Shown here piece by piece: positions 10,254-21,340 of a stretch of DNA of 64,000 nt. The position numbers and the translations under genes are program-made. Each line of letters opens with the position of its first letter. The stretch's first letter is position 1. The notes beneath the pieces were generated by a model that had not been told where the DNA came from, searched no databases, and worked only from the letters and a program-made list of their open reading frames with translations. The stretch spans positions 10,011,401 to 10,075,400 of the forward strand of contig OZ021722.1 in assembly GCA_963978545.1 (NCBI GenBank), in the 5' to 3' direction. This DNA is from Linyphia triangularis (lineage: Eukaryota > Arthropoda > Arachnida > Araneae > Linyphiidae).

Positions 10254-11261
10254 TTTCTCCGTGTATCTAATTAGTGCAGGAGAAAAAGGAAAGTACTGTT
10301 TTGATTGATGGAGGGCTCTTTAATGTAGTCGGTAAGAAGTAAAATAAAATGTAGTAATGAGGAACACTAAAAACGTGTTTCAGTTTTCATGATTGGGTAA
10401 AAGAAGGTGAAAAAATTCGTTTAGCATTTTTTAAATCTGACCCCGCGGTTTATTTCAAATGCAGAGATTTTTTTTTTTTACTTTCAGTTACCTATATGTT
10501 AACATTGGGTTATGAAAGTTTTGTTTTCGGTCAAAAAAATTGTTTACGTTTTTTTTTTTTTTTGTTTTTTTTTGCAATGCATTGTATCGCATTGCTCCAC
10601 GTTTTGAAATATCCTGACTTCTTCACTGATAAGGCTGTAGCATCCCCCCCCCCCCCAACCCCGAAAATGGAAAAAAATACGTTTAATTTCTCAGTTCAAG
10701 TTAAAATTTGAAAAAAAAGCTAGAAGGTTGAATTAATATTGTAAACAAGAAATTAGTAAATTGAGTTTTCTTAAGAAAAAATAATGTCTCTCTTTCTTCA
10801 TTTATTAATTACAAATTTAGATTAATTAAAATGTGCGTTAGTTCGAAAAACAGTTTTGCTATTTCAATTTCATCCAACATTCAAAAATCACTATTCTTCA
10901 AAATAAATAAAAAAAAAATGAAAAAAAGTGTTACCCCCCCCCCTTCCCCATTCCCGCCGAAACAATGTATCTAGATACGCCACTGACTAAACTAAAAAGC
11001 GATTTAGCTTCAAATAGTTTTCATAACAGAATTTTTCGAAAACATTTTTATAAATAAGAATTTGCTTATGTATTTGTGTCGGGCAACATTTTCGGAAGCT
11101 ATAATTGAACCACTTTTCTTAATCCAAACGATCTGAAACTTGGCGGACAGACTCCTTGTTGATGAAAATGCATGCTATTAAGTTTTCAGGGAAAGAATGT
11201 CGATGGTACGGTATGGATGTTTCTTCGTAGTGGTATAAAACACTATGTACACTATTCAGGG
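10254..11261. other. Intergenic, AT-rich, no gene seen
   Basis: It contains a short piece resembling the element C start (about 10486-10530) and C-runs near 10645 and 10935. No supported gene or RNA. Confidence 0.4.
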
Positions 11262-12246
11262 GCGCACCAGAAAATTTCTGGTGTGATGGGTTTTGAGTCC
11301 TGGCCTAAGTTTGATCCTGTATTTTATAAGAAGCAATTTCCATGCTGAACTTCCTCATAACATATTTGTCATCAATAGATGTCATCAATATTTAGACATG
11401 TTTTTCATCACATGCCATCAAAATTTTTGCAGTTTTTTAGATTCAATTACCCATGTGTAATACATAGGGTAATAAAAGTATAGGATTTTCCACGTCTTGG
11501 AACTTCCTGATCTCTCAAAAAAGTGATTAAGAAAAAGTGTGTGGTTTGCATAGCTCCCGAAAAAATAGACCTACGATGTTCAAATTTGGTGAGCAGGTTG
11601 GTGATGGCCCAAGGACCTACCATTAAGGTTTTCGTCAAAATCGCGCATGCGCATAAGGAAGCTGCCATTGAAAAAGCCATGTTTTTCAATGATTGCTGAA
11701 AACTGCTCTAATGATTTTGATAAAAATCGCTATGCTAATGCTTCTTAAGGGGATCTAAACATCCCCCCCCCCTCCAAAATTTCTATAAAAATGCTTTAAC
11801 CGCGTAAACCGTAAAAAGTTGAAAAACGAATGCTTCAAAACAGAGTTCTCTTTGCTTGAACTTAGCGTATGAACGATCGTTATTTCTCCTCTTCTTAGTT
11901 TCACTAATAAGAAAGGATAATATAAGAATTATCGGAAAGTATATCGCAAAATTTCCATTTTAGCAAAGTTTAAAAAAAAAAAAAAAAGTTCCATTTTCCA
12001 TTTGTCGCAAAAAATACCGCCTAACTGGCCATTTTTTCTAAACGATTGAGGGAAACATAAAAACTGTAAATGATACAATTTCACATCAGTAATATAGTGT
12101 AATTGAAAGTTGTGCGTTGTTCCACACCCCTAGTTAATCTGTCGCTTACAGATGACAAAAAGTTTTTGGCCAGTAATTCAGTTATACAAAACAACCTAAC
12201 ATAAGACTATATTTTATCTGGATCTTGTATTATCGATATATTTTTA
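11262..12246 (+). repeat. Repeat O, copy 1, split by element C
   Basis: Two halves (11262-11435 and 12138-12246) match continuous copies at 30645-31480 and 38270-38890. In those copies GCAGTTTCTTAATCTGTCGC runs on without a break; here it is interrupted between TTTTTTA and TTAATCTGTCGC by an element C copy. This gives a paralogous empty site. Confidence 0.7.
11434..12137 (+). mobile_element. Element C, copy 1 (~700 bp)
   Basis: It begins TTCAATTACCCATGTG, with a 5' hairpin (ATTACCC / GGGTAAT), and ends TTCCACACCCCTAG followed by TTA. It is inserted in repeat O. Copies at 12.25, 24.8, 25.6, 27.6 (minus) and 45.0 kb share both ends. There is no ORF. A TC...CTAG frame resembles Helitron ends, but a 3-base TTA duplication is equally possible, so the class is undecided. 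Confidence 0.65.
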
Positions 12247-13070
12247 CTTTCAATTACCCATATGTATACATAGGGTAATAAGAGTATAGTATTCAGTGAA
12301 AAAAAAACACGATTTTTTTGCATTCTCGACGTTTTGGAACATCCTGATTTCAAAAAAGTGATCTAGAATAAATGTCTATCTGTGGTCAGCATAACTCCCG
12401 AAAAAATTGGCCGACCAAACGGTATAGTGGTTAGCGTGCTAGCTTCTAGACCGGGAGGTTGCGGGTTCGAGTCCCGTGTTAGGCATGGGTGTTTGTAAAT
12501 GTATGTTGGCTTGTCAAATGGCGAATGTTTCGGCGCATTATATCCCTCGTGTTACTGACGGCGCCAGATAATCTGAAAACAACCAACCAACCCGAAAAAA
12601 TTGACCTAGGATGTCCACATCTGATGTGCAGGTTAGTGGTGATTTTCGTCAAAATTGCGCCTGCGCATAAGGTAGCTGCCATTAAAAAAATCATGTTTTC
12701 CAGCAATTTTTAAAAAATGGCTTTAACGATTTTGTTCAAACTCGCTGGGATAATGCATCTTAAGGTGTTCTAAACATCCCCACCACCGAAATTCTCGTAA
12801 AAATGCTCTAATGGTGTACAAAGTTGAAAAACGAATGCCTTTAACACAGAGTTCTCTTTCCTTGAGCATACCTCATCAACGATCGTTTTTTCTTCTTCCC
12901 TCAGTTTCACTTAAAAGAAGGATAATACAAGAATTATCGAAAAATATATCGCCAAACTGACTATTTTTTGCAAAATGAAAGATAAAAATTTAAAAACGGT
13001 GAATCACACAAATCCATGTAAGTATTATAGTCTCATTGAAAGTTGTGCGTTGTTCCACATCCCTTTTTTT
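12247..13070 (+). mobile_element. Element C, copy 2, with nested SINE-A
   Basis: It starts TTCAATTACCCATATG and ends near TTCCACATCCC. It is about 820 bases, of which ~190 are a SINE-A and its duplication. It also sits in repeat O, so three insertion layers (O, C, SINE-A) are stacked here. Confidence 0.65.
12410..12590 (+). mobile_element. SINE-A nested in element C
   Basis: Full-length copy. The target duplication CCCGAAAAAATTG is at 12397-12409 and 12591-12603. The host site is intact in copy 1 of element C (CTCCCGAAAAAATAGACC near 11558), giving a second empty-site proof. Confidence 0.85.
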
Positions 13071-13099
13071 TTGTTATAAATTATGCTTTTTTTTCCCCC

Positions 13100-13790
13100 C
13101 CTTTTTTTTTTTCTGTCAAAAGTTCAATTAGAAGGCTAAAACTATTTGTGTTGAAAATTTCAGAGATGTAGTCCAATTAAAAATCGTTTCGTAAAATATT
13201 TGTTAATCAATTAATAAAAATAAAATTCAAAATTCTGTTTTTCAAAAGTCCAATTAGTAGGCCAAAACTACTTATGTTGAAAATTTCAGAGCTGTACCCC
13301 TATTAAAAATTGTATTGTAAAACATTTATTAATTAAAAAATTAATCAAAAAAGAACTAAATAAAAATTTAAAATTCTGTTTTCCAAAAGTCCAATTTGAA
13401 GGCCAAAACTACTTATGTTGAACATTTTAGAGCTGTAGCGTTATTAGCAATCATTTTGTAAAATATTTATTAATTATTTAAAAAAAAAAATTAAAAAAGA
13501 AATAAAAATTTAATATTCTGTTTTTCAAAAGTCCAATTAGAAGGCTAAAACTACTTATGTTGAAAATTTCAGAGCTGTATCTCTATTTGAAGTCGCTTTG
13601 TAAAAAATTAATTAATTAAAAAAAATTATATAAAAAAATAACTAATTAAAATTTTAGCATTCTGTTTGACATACATAAAATTAGAAAGCTAAAACTTTTT
13701 AAGTTGAAAATTTCAGAGCTCTACTCCAATTTTAAGTAGGTTTCTATCGATCCACAGGAGTCACAGACACACAGCTTGTTTTATTATTAT
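13100..13790 (+). repeat. ~125-145 bp tandem array, 5 units
   Basis: Units begin near 13119, 13243, 13379, 13523 and 13663. Each holds CCAATTAGAAGGC, AAAACTACTTATGTTGAAAA and TTTCAGAGCTGTA, then a T/A-rich spacer of variable length. The last unit diverges (GACATACATAAAATTAG) and ends in CTATCGATCCACAG and CAGCTTGTTTTATTA. The same terminal unit ends the second array. Confidence 0.8.
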
Positions 13791-13794
13791 AGAC

Positions 13795-14075
13795 TAGCTG
13801 AATACCCGTGCTTCGCTACGAAATCTTAACATGTGCAATATTTTATTAGGTCCTAGTCTTTGGCGCTTCGCTCGCAGGAAGGTTCATCGCTACGCAAATT
13901 CGAGCTCGTTTCGTTCGCTGAAAAGTTCATTGACACATAAGTACAGGCTTACTTCACTCGTTGAAAGGTTCATTACTATGCAATAATAGGCTCGCTTCTC
14001 TCGGTGTAAGGTTCATTGTTTCGTAAGCATAAGGTCGCTTCACTCACTAAAATCTAGTTGCTATGTAAATCCTTA
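13795..14075 (+). repeat. 43 bp tandem repeat with CTAGCTGAATACCCGTG leader
   Basis: After GACTAGCTGAATACCCGTGC, about five units of 43 bases follow (for example 13908-13950, 13951-13993, 13994-14036), each with TTC.CTCG.TG.AAGGTTCATT. It lies between the two long-unit arrays. Leaders of this kind (GACTAGCTG..CCCGTGCTTCG) are common beside repetitive element ends in invertebrates. Confidence 0.7.
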
Positions 14076-14149
14076 CTATTAGAAGCCTCTTCCCTGTCGA
14101 GAAAAAGAAATTCCCGTTAATATATCAATAATACAACACCTCTTTAAGA

Positions 14150-14990
14150 TTATTTTAACACGTGTTTGTGAAAAGCAAAATTAAAAGGCCAAAACTACTT
14201 ATGTTGAATTTTTCAGAGCTCTATGCCTATTAGAAGTCGCTTTTTGTGAAAATATTAATAAAAAAATTAATCAAAAATCAAATTAAAATTTTAACATTCT
14301 TTTTGTCAATGGTCCAATTAGAATGCCAAAACTACTTGTGTTGAAAATTTCAGAACTGTAGCCCAAGTTGAAATTGTTTTGAAAAATATTTGTTAATTAA
14401 AAAAATTAATTAAAAATGAACTAAATAAAAATTTAAAATTCTGATTTTCAAAAGGCCAAATAAAAAGCAAAAACTACGTATGTTGAAAATTTCAGAGCTG
14501 TAGCCCTATTGGAAATCGTTTTGTAAAATAGTTATTCGTTAATTAAAAAAAAAAAAAAAATAACACCAAATTTAAAATTCTTTTTTTCAATAGTTCAATA
14601 AGAAGGCCAAAATTACTTATGTTGAAAATTTCAGAGCTGTAACCCTATTAGAAGTCGGTTTGTAAAAAAAAAAATTGTTAATTCAGATAATTAAAAAATA
14701 ATTAAAATTTTAGCGTTCTGATTTTCAAAAGTCCAATCAGAAGGCTAAAACTACTTATGTTGAAAATTTCAGAGCTGTATATCGATTTGAAGTCACTTTG
14801 TAAAAATAAAAATTTATTAAAAAAATTAATTAAAAAAGACTAATTAAAATTTTAACATTCTGTTTGACATACATAAAATTAGAAGGCCAAAACTTCTTAC
14901 GTTGAAAATTTCAGAGCTCTACTCCAATTTTAAGTAGGTTTCTATCGATCCACAGAGCCACAGACAGACAGCTTGTTTTATTATATATAA
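14150..14990 (+). repeat. ~125-145 bp tandem array, 6 units
   Basis: Same unit family as 13100-13790, with units near 14176, 14310, 14440, 14585, 14724 and 14862. The last unit again has GACATACATAAAATTAG and finishes in CTATCGATCCACAG and CAGCTTGTTTTATTATATA. The repeated order array-terminus suggests duplication of a composite element. Confidence 0.8.
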
Positions 14991-15589
14991 ATGGGGAAGT
15001 TGTGAATTTGTGTATGGAAGTTTTAAAGCTGGAATACGAATTTGAAGGATGGAATTCATCCACAAATACAGATCATTCGTTGAAGAAGACGATAATTTAC
15101 ATTAGAAGATGAATCATGGATGTAAACATACGTCAGTTCATTTCCAATGAAGTAGCAATTAATCATTGAAAGACTGGGGGAGGGGGAGTCTAATGCATCA
15201 ATCGGTTTGTTGTAGGAATGGCCATGTGCGGGTTGACGTGCCTCTTTCAAGTGTTTTGTAAATACTTGAACTTGCCAGCTCAGCTCTATAGTTGTGGATC
15301 GAAAACGAAGGCATAGTTCCCACGATAGAACTTTTTAATTTTCTTACTTGACTTTCCGTTGCATGTCACGTAATGAAAAAAAATGCAAAGAAAAAAAATA
15401 ATAATAAAAATACAATTTCAAAACAATTTATGTAAGGGAACGCCGTTGCTCCTTCTATAAAGGGAAGGGAATCGCCGTTCATACGCGTTCCAGCTCCACT
15501 ACACCCCTGACAGACAGACATTTTTTCTATATCACTTTTTTGCTCAAAAACTCGTCAAAATAGTCACAAAAAAAAAAAAAAAAACACGG
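14991..15589. other. Intergenic, no gene seen
   Basis: AT-rich with a short reversed relative (15430-15510) of the 8.1 kb repeat. The minus-strand open frame at 15056-15250 has no coding support. Confidence 0.35.
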
Positions 15590-16085
15590 TGGTCACATTC
15601 TGTTTAAAATTCCTAACAATCCTTCAATTTTTGTTCCTCTCTAAAATTGTACTTAAATATTTCGATAATTCATAAAAAATAATAAAAACCCTGAAAAATG
15701 CCCCGATTTTCGTCTAAAACCCGCGAAAAAACTCCAATATTCCATTCCTCCAGCTGAGAAAAGTGGATTTAGTTAAATTCTTACGTTTGGGTCAAAATAG
15801 TAAAATTGTGTAATTATATAAGTGTTATTTTTCTAAAAAAATTGCGATTCTTTTTTTTAAATTAGCAGATTTTTGCCGAAATTAAAATATGCTTTGGAAA
15901 AAGGAATGTCTGTGTTAGGAGCCTATGTCAGCTTCAAAAGAAATATCCCTAATTGTTTTTGAAATATATCTAAAACTTAAAGAATTTTCTCTAAAACTTT
16001 AAGAATTGTCCCTAAAATATTCCTGGCATTTTTGGAATTATCCCTAAAATACCTAACTAAATAATAATAAAAAAAAAAATAAAAA
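15590..16085 (+). repeat. Repeat J copy
   Basis: Marked by AAAATTCCTAA, TTCTCTAAAATTGTACTTAAA, GGAGCCTATGTCAGCTTCAA and AAGAAATATCCCTAA blocks. Similar copies are at 17240-17735, 48700-48800, 49151-49585, 56792-57300, 61381-61450 and 62366-62560. Better-preserved copies begin CAGGGGTC and end ACTCACTGCGCCCCCTG, giving a weak CAGGG inverted terminus. Confidence 0.55.
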
Positions 16086-16277
16086 AAAAAATGTGGACCC
16101 TGAAAAAATTTCAATCCTCACCACTTTTTTGTACACACATTAGTACACAATTATATTCGTTTTCAGCTATTTTTGTACTTCAAAAATAACCTATATTTTC
16201 TTCTTTTTTACATTTTGACTGTTTTCACTCCTGATAATTTATCTTGTGAAATAACATTTTACTCCCATTCTTGAGCG

Positions 16278-16457
16278 GCAACCAAACAGTATAGTGGTTA
16301 GCGTGCTAGCCTCTAGACCGCGAGGTTCCGAGTCCCGTGATAGGCATGGGTGTTTGTAAATGTATGTTGGCTTGTCTAATGACGAATGTTTCGGCGCATT
16401 TTAACCCTCGTGCTGCTGACGGCGCCAGATAATCTGAAAACAACCAACCAACCAACC
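16278..16457 (+). mobile_element. SINE-A, left member of an inverted pair
   Basis: Full-length copy. Its left flank CCCATTCTTGAGCG (16264-16277) is not repeated on its right; instead the complement of that flank lies at 16529-16542, beside the neighbouring minus-strand SINE. See the finding on inversion. Confidence 0.85.
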
Positions 16458-16542
16458 AAAAGCATATACTGTATGATATTTCTCCCCCTTATTTCCGAGA
16501 ACTTTTACTAGGGGTGCGAATAAAGCGTCGCTCAAGAATGGG

Positions 16543-16725
16543 TTGGTTGGTTGTTTTCAGATTATCTGGCGCCGTCAGCAGCACGAGGGTTAAAATGCGC
16601 CGAAACATTCGTCATTAGACAAGCCAACATACATTTACAAACACCCATGCTTATCACGGGACTCGGAACCCGCAACCTCGCGGTCTAGAAGCTAGCACGC
16701 TAACCACTATACCGTTTGGTCGGCC
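16543..16725 (-). mobile_element. SINE-A, right member of an inverted pair
   Basis: Full-length copy in reverse. Its right flank AGTATGCTTTT (16726-16736) is the complement of the sequence just after the left SINE (AAAAGCATATACT, 16458-16470). Thus each SINE's lost duplication lies at the opposite end of the 85-base spacer. Confidence 0.85.
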
Positions 16726-16987
16726 AGTATGCTTTTGAATCATACATGCTGTCATTCTTACTATAAAAAAGTTAAAATTTTATATTCAAATTATTTATAT
16801 TAATTATTATTTTATTTGTTTTCACTGGGAACGCGAAAGGGGTGAGGAAGAAGGTTCCTCAGCCTGAAACGTAAGAGTACTCTTGTTGGGTATAAAAGAG
16901 CAGTAACAGCTTCTTTACAGCATTTTTTGCAAACTGTAATTAAGACAATAAAAGAAAATACTAAGTCGAGATTTAGTAAATTTTTTT

Positions 16988-17195
16988 TTCTCATTTATTA
17001 TTTATTCATTCATTTATTCATTTATTATTTCATTTATTATTTCATTTATTATTTATTCATTTACTATTTATTCATTTACTATTTATTCATTTATGATTTC
17101 ATTTATTATTTATTCATTTATTATTTCATTTATTATTTATTCATTTATTATTCATTCATTTATTATTCAATTTTTCATTCAATTTATTAATTTGT
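16988..17195 (+). repeat. TTTATTATTTATTCA-type simple repeat
   Basis: About 200 bases of ATTT/ATTCATT permutations. They produce a spurious open frame of Ile, Tyr, Phe and Leu repeats (16927-17190), which is not a gene. Confidence 0.85.
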
Positions 17196-17239
17196 AATAA
17201 ATTGTTAATATTCTGTAATTGATAACTAATTTAAAATAA

Positions 17240-17735
17240 TGGAGGTGACTCTTTCGCCCTAAAATTCTTAATATTCCTTAAATTTTTCTTTATCTCTAAA
17301 ATCCAACTTAAATTTTTGATAAATAAATCCCGAAAATTCCCCGTTTTTTCTCCAAAAATCAGCAAAAAACACTGATATTCCTCCAGATTAGAAAAGTGGA
17401 TTTAATTAAATTCGTATGCTTGCGGGTCAAAGTAGTGTAATTGTTTATTATATAACTGTTATCTTCCTAAAAAGTGTTTTAAAGTTCCCTTTTTCGGAAA
17501 TCGGCATTTTTTTTTTTTTTTGTCTGTATTGAACAAGATTGGAAAATAATATGTCGGTGTTAAGAGCCTATATTAGCGTCAAAAGAAATATCCCTTACTG
17601 TTTTTGAAATATCACTAAAATTTTAAGAATTGTCCCTAAAATTTTGAGAATTATCTCTAAAGTGTTCCTGAATTTTTTTTATAATTTTCCTTAAAAGTCC
17701 TACCTAAATTTATTTAGAAAACTCACTGCGCCCCC
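17240..17735 (+). repeat. Repeat J copy
   Basis: Starts GGTGACTCTTTCGCCCTAAA and ends AACTCACTGCGCCCCCT, sharing the internal blocks listed for 15590-16085. Confidence 0.6.
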
Positions 17736-17739
17736 TAGT

Positions 17740-18180
17740 AATGTTTTATTTTTAATTACCAAGTGAACAATTTCTATTATAAGATTGTAATTAATTTTCC
17801 GTCACACTTTGTTTATTGTTCCTTTCATGTTTAATAATGTATTTATAACAAATTTAAAAAGGAAAAAAATATATATATATATACTTTTCTTACTCCCAAA
17901 TTGTGGGGAAAATAACACTTTCTCGATTGCGAGAAAGTAACTTTTCCACACTAGTGTGAAAAAGTACTTTCTTGCGCGCTTAGTGTTTAAATATTATACA
18001 GTGTTGTTATTAAAATAACATATTTTCAGAAGAAATTCATTGACTAGTTTTTACTCACTTCTAACATTAAACATAATCAGATATCATTAAAATAATATAC
18101 CTTATTAATTGATAAAAATATGTTTTGCATTAAAATAAAAATATGACAAGACAAAGTCTTGAAAAGTGGAAAGTTTAAAT
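17740..18180. other. Intergenic, no gene seen
   Basis: AT-rich. Contains a short TA run (17868-17882). Nothing else recognised. Confidence 0.35.
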
Positions 18181-18186
18181 AAGTTT

Positions 18187-18321
18187 GACGTGCCGGTTTT
18201 GAATCGTGGGTTAGACATGGACGTTCGTTATGGTTGGGAATCTACGTTAAGCTGTAGATCCTGGACGGATTAGTCTTTATCGTGCAAAAAAATAGGTCAT
18301 TGAGCGTTCTAACCAACCAAC
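18187..18321 (+). mobile_element. SINE-E, 5'-truncated
   Basis: Begins inside the tRNA-like head (GTGCCGGTTTTGAATCGTGG) and runs to AACCAACCAACC. The B box is decayed. Confidence 0.7.
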
Positions 18322-18355
18322 CTCAATTCACTTTTGATTAGGACGATGTTTGGAA

Positions 18356-18490
18356 AAAGCCCACCTGATAACTGTGTGGTTAGCGCTATGGCTTGGCATG
18401 ACAAAGGTGCCTGTTTCGAATCCCGGGTTAGGCATGGATGTTCGTAGTGGTTCGGAATTCAAGTTAAGCAGTAGGTCCCGCATGATAACG
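18356..18490 (+). mobile_element. SINE-E, 3'-truncated
   Basis: The head GCCCACCTGATAACTGTGTG and B box TTCGAATCCC are present. The copy stops after GGTCCCGCATGATAACG, without the AACC tail. Confidence 0.7.
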
Positions 18491-18556
18491 TAGAGGCGAA
18501 GTATGAAAGAACCGCAAAAGCAAATTTTTGTTTTTTGTATTGATCATGCGAGTTGG

Positions 18557-18731
18557 ATTGGTTGTTGTTTTTTCAGATTATCTGGCGCCGTCAGCAACAC
18601 GAGGGCTATAATGCGCCGAAACATTCGTCATTAGACAAGCCAACATACATTTACAAACACCCATGCCTAACACGGGACTCGGAACCCGCAACCTCGCGGT
18701 CTAGAAGCTAGCACGCTAACCACTATACCGT
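18557..18731 (-). mobile_element. SINE-A with 13 bp target duplication
   Basis: Minus-strand full-length copy. The duplication TCATGCGAGTTGG is found at 18544-18556 and 18731-18743. Confidence 0.88.
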
Positions 18732-18834
18732 CATGCGAGTTGGGAATACCATCCCTGGTGTTAAAAATTATTACATCTCCTTTCACAGATCCTACAGAGC
18801 AAACCGCTTTTTCTGGGAACTAAGATAACTTTTT

Positions 18835-19075
18835 GTTCCTATACTCGCTATGTTAAAATATTCTAACCTCCTCCTTCTTCATTTAGAAACTACTTTCTCT
18901 AAAACTTTGACATTTGGTGGGAAGGCGCGAAATGAAATTACATAAATTGTCTTAATTTAATCTCTCTCTCTCTCAGTGTTTTGAAATTTATGTCATTTCA
19001 TTAAGTGATCCTTTTCGTACCTACTCACCAAACTTCGCGATTTCGTACAAAGTAGTTTCTAAATGCACTGGGAAT
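18835..19075. repeat. Palindromic repeat L, CATTTAGAAACTACTTT arms
   Basis: The left arm (18885-18953) and right arm (18985-19062) carry CATTTAGAAACTACTTT and its complement, with GACATTTGGTGGG / CTCACCAAACTTC-like blocks between. Related half or whole copies are at 21700-21850, 22690-23045 and 48340-48490. Confidence 0.6.
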
Positions 19076-19253
19076 GAACTGAGATTTCTAAATGCACTTT
19101 GAATTTCTCTTAAATTGGCGATGATAAAGAATTTTAGCGATTCGTGCACTGTCGCAATCATGTGGCCACGATCTGCAAATCACTGCACTAAAGTATTGAC
19201 TTAAAAACTTGATGGATATACCTAATTATTACTATTAGAATTACCCTGATCAA

Positions 19254-19470
19254 TCCCTCGCTAACTCGCTCTGTAACGCTGTAACTTAAATTTTAAACGA
19301 TCATTGTTGAAACTCTTTCCTGTTGCCAAAATTGTTTTAAACAGAATAAATAAAAGATATATTTAGACGTGAATATATAAATTCTTGTTCATGCTGACAA
19401 CAGAATCGACGCTATGTTAATGAATAGGAAGATAATCGATTTGATTGATGGCACCGATTCTGTTGTCAGC
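19254..19470 (+). repeat. Repeat B fragment ending in a 16 bp perfect stem
   Basis: Matches the second half of repeat B (CCTGTTGCCAAAATTGTTTT, ATGAATA..AA). It contains GCTGACAACAGAATCG (19393-19408) and its perfect complement (19455-19470), separated by 46 bases. Confidence 0.55.
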
Positions 19471-19510
19471 GAAGATATAAATAATATACTGAATTTCCCT
19501 GTTGAATTCC

Positions 19511-19688
19511 GCCGCCCAAACGGTATAGTGATTAGCGTGCTAGCTTCTGAACCTCGAGGTTGCGGGTTCCGAGTCCCGTGTTAGGCATAGGTGTTTGTAA
19601 ATGTATGTTGGCTTGTCAAATGACGAATGTTTCGGCGCATTATAGCCATTGTGTTGCTAACGGCGCCAGATAATCTGAATACAACCAA
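19511..19688 (+). mobile_element. SINE-A with 14 bp target duplication
   Basis: Full-length copy flanked by CCCTGTTGAATTCC (about 19497-19510 and 19689-19702). Confidence 0.88.
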
Positions 19689-20033
19689 CCCTGTTGAATT
19701 CCAGCGCAGTGTGGTTTTTCAATGGTTCTTCATTAAAACCAAATTTTGTTAATTTTTTTTTTGTATCATTTGATATATATATCAGAAATAATTGTCATTT
19801 GCATAATAGTAAAAGAAGAGCTGAATTTTTAGTACTAAACCTACCAGTGCTGTCAAATGAACGCTTTTGAGACTTATTTAATCAAAACTGTTAAATCCCA
19901 TGGTTTTGACTTTTCTTTCTAAAGCCTGAAATAATAAATATGTTTTTTTTTTAATTATTACAGAATAATTATTTTGAGTTTTATTGCCTACTCTAAATTC
20001 TGTATTATTTATAATCAACTGGAAAAGAATATA

Positions 20034-20393
20034 TAGTCAAACCCCCCGTTAACGCGATGGGGCCGCCGTAATTGCTCCGATTAAGCGAATTTCGTGTTAA
20101 ATGAATGAATTAACGTTAAGCTTTTAAGTACAGAGAACTGTCTTTACTCGGCATTTCATGTCAAGTTGGTTGTTTTTGTTGGTTGTTTTCAGATTATCTG
20201 GCGCCGTCAGCAACAAGAGGGCTATAATGCACCGAAACATTCGTCATTAGACTAGCCAACATACATTTACAAACACCCATGCCTAACAAGGGACTCGGAA
20301 CCCGCAACCTCGCGGTCTAGAAGCTAGCTAACCACTATACCGTTTGGTCGGCCATTTCATGTCAAGATAATTCGCATTAACGGAGTTTGACTG
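20034..20393. mobile_element. pogo/Tc1-like MITE with nested SINE-A
   Basis: TA-bordered ends TAGTCAAACCCCCCGTTAAC and the complement of CAGTCAAACTCCGTTAATGC. The host element is ~170 bases; a minus-strand SINE-A fills the rest. TACAGTCAAACC termini are typical of pogo/Tc1-like MITEs. Confidence 0.7.
20166..20351 (-). mobile_element. SINE-A nested in a TA-flanked MITE
   Basis: Full-length minus copy with the target duplication CATTTCATGTCAAG at 20152-20165 and 20352-20365. A small deletion removes a few bases around GCTAGC near box A. Confidence 0.88.
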
Positions 20394-20562
20394 TATAATG
20401 TTTATTTGAAAAATCGCTCATTTGGCCGCCCTCGGTAGAAATATGTATACGATATAAAATGCCGGTAGGTTTGTTGTTAATAAATATACTTCTTGTATTA
20501 AAATGTTTGATATATTCTGCATTTTTCAACGCGCTCCTTGGGCGTTTTACAACTTTCTAGCT

Positions 20563-20599
<37 letters not shown>

Positions 20600-21328
20600 T
20601 ATATAATAATAATAATAATGCAATAAAGAGTTAATACTCTTATTTTGTTTCAAAACTTTGCGAAATGCAGTTAACTTTTACACCAACAAAGTCTTTGTTG
20701 GGTTTCCATAATGAAAAAAAGATGTCATTCAAATCCTTCACACAGAAACCGTTGCATAAAAAGCATCTGCTTTTGATGAAATTTATCCAGAGATTGAAAA
20801 ACAGTTGGAAATTGTTTTATGAAAATCGGCTCTTCTAACTTCATTAAAATAACATAAACAACTTCGACCACATTGCACCACCAATCACTCCTTCCTTTCA
20901 CAGTTGTTTTATGAGAAAATGTAAACTATCGAATTCAATGCCTTAAAACTCACCCTAACTCTGTTTAGATTCAGGTACAGATGTTTTTTTTTAAAAAAGC
21001 AGCTGCAGAAAGCGGATTATCGTCAGCGTACATTTGGGCAGAAATAACAAAAAAGATGATCAAAGAGGGAAATTGTTCTTTTGTTGCCAGAAAGTAATAC
21101 TTTTTCAAACGAAGGAAAATTCTTATTTGACATTCTTATTGTGCGTTTTAGCGTGAGTCTAATAGTATACCGAGTTTGAAAAAGTACTTTCCCACTTGTT
21201 GCATGTAATATTTTTTATAATCACGTGCAAAATATATATATATATATTTTTAACATATACATATGTTAAAATTGTCAACTCCAGTCGATGAATCACTTCT
21301 GAAATTAAGTCATATCTATATAAAAACC
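20394..21328. other. Intergenic, no gene seen; A-run and short microsatellites
   Basis: An A-run of over 30 bases, then short TA and AAT runs (20564-20622). The rest shows no ORF, RNA or recognised repeat, apart from a short TA run near 21233. Confidence 0.4.
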
Positions 21329-21340
21329 ACATAGAATTTG

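Noticed and set aside
13100..14990. CRISPR-like array
   Set aside because: Units are ~125-145 bases with AT-rich variable spacers that are degraded copies, in a eukaryotic context; no cas genes and no short uniform repeat.
16927..17190. 87-codon ORF rich in Ile, Tyr, Phe and Leu
   Set aside because: Entirely produced by an ATTT/ATTCATT simple repeat; no independent coding signal.
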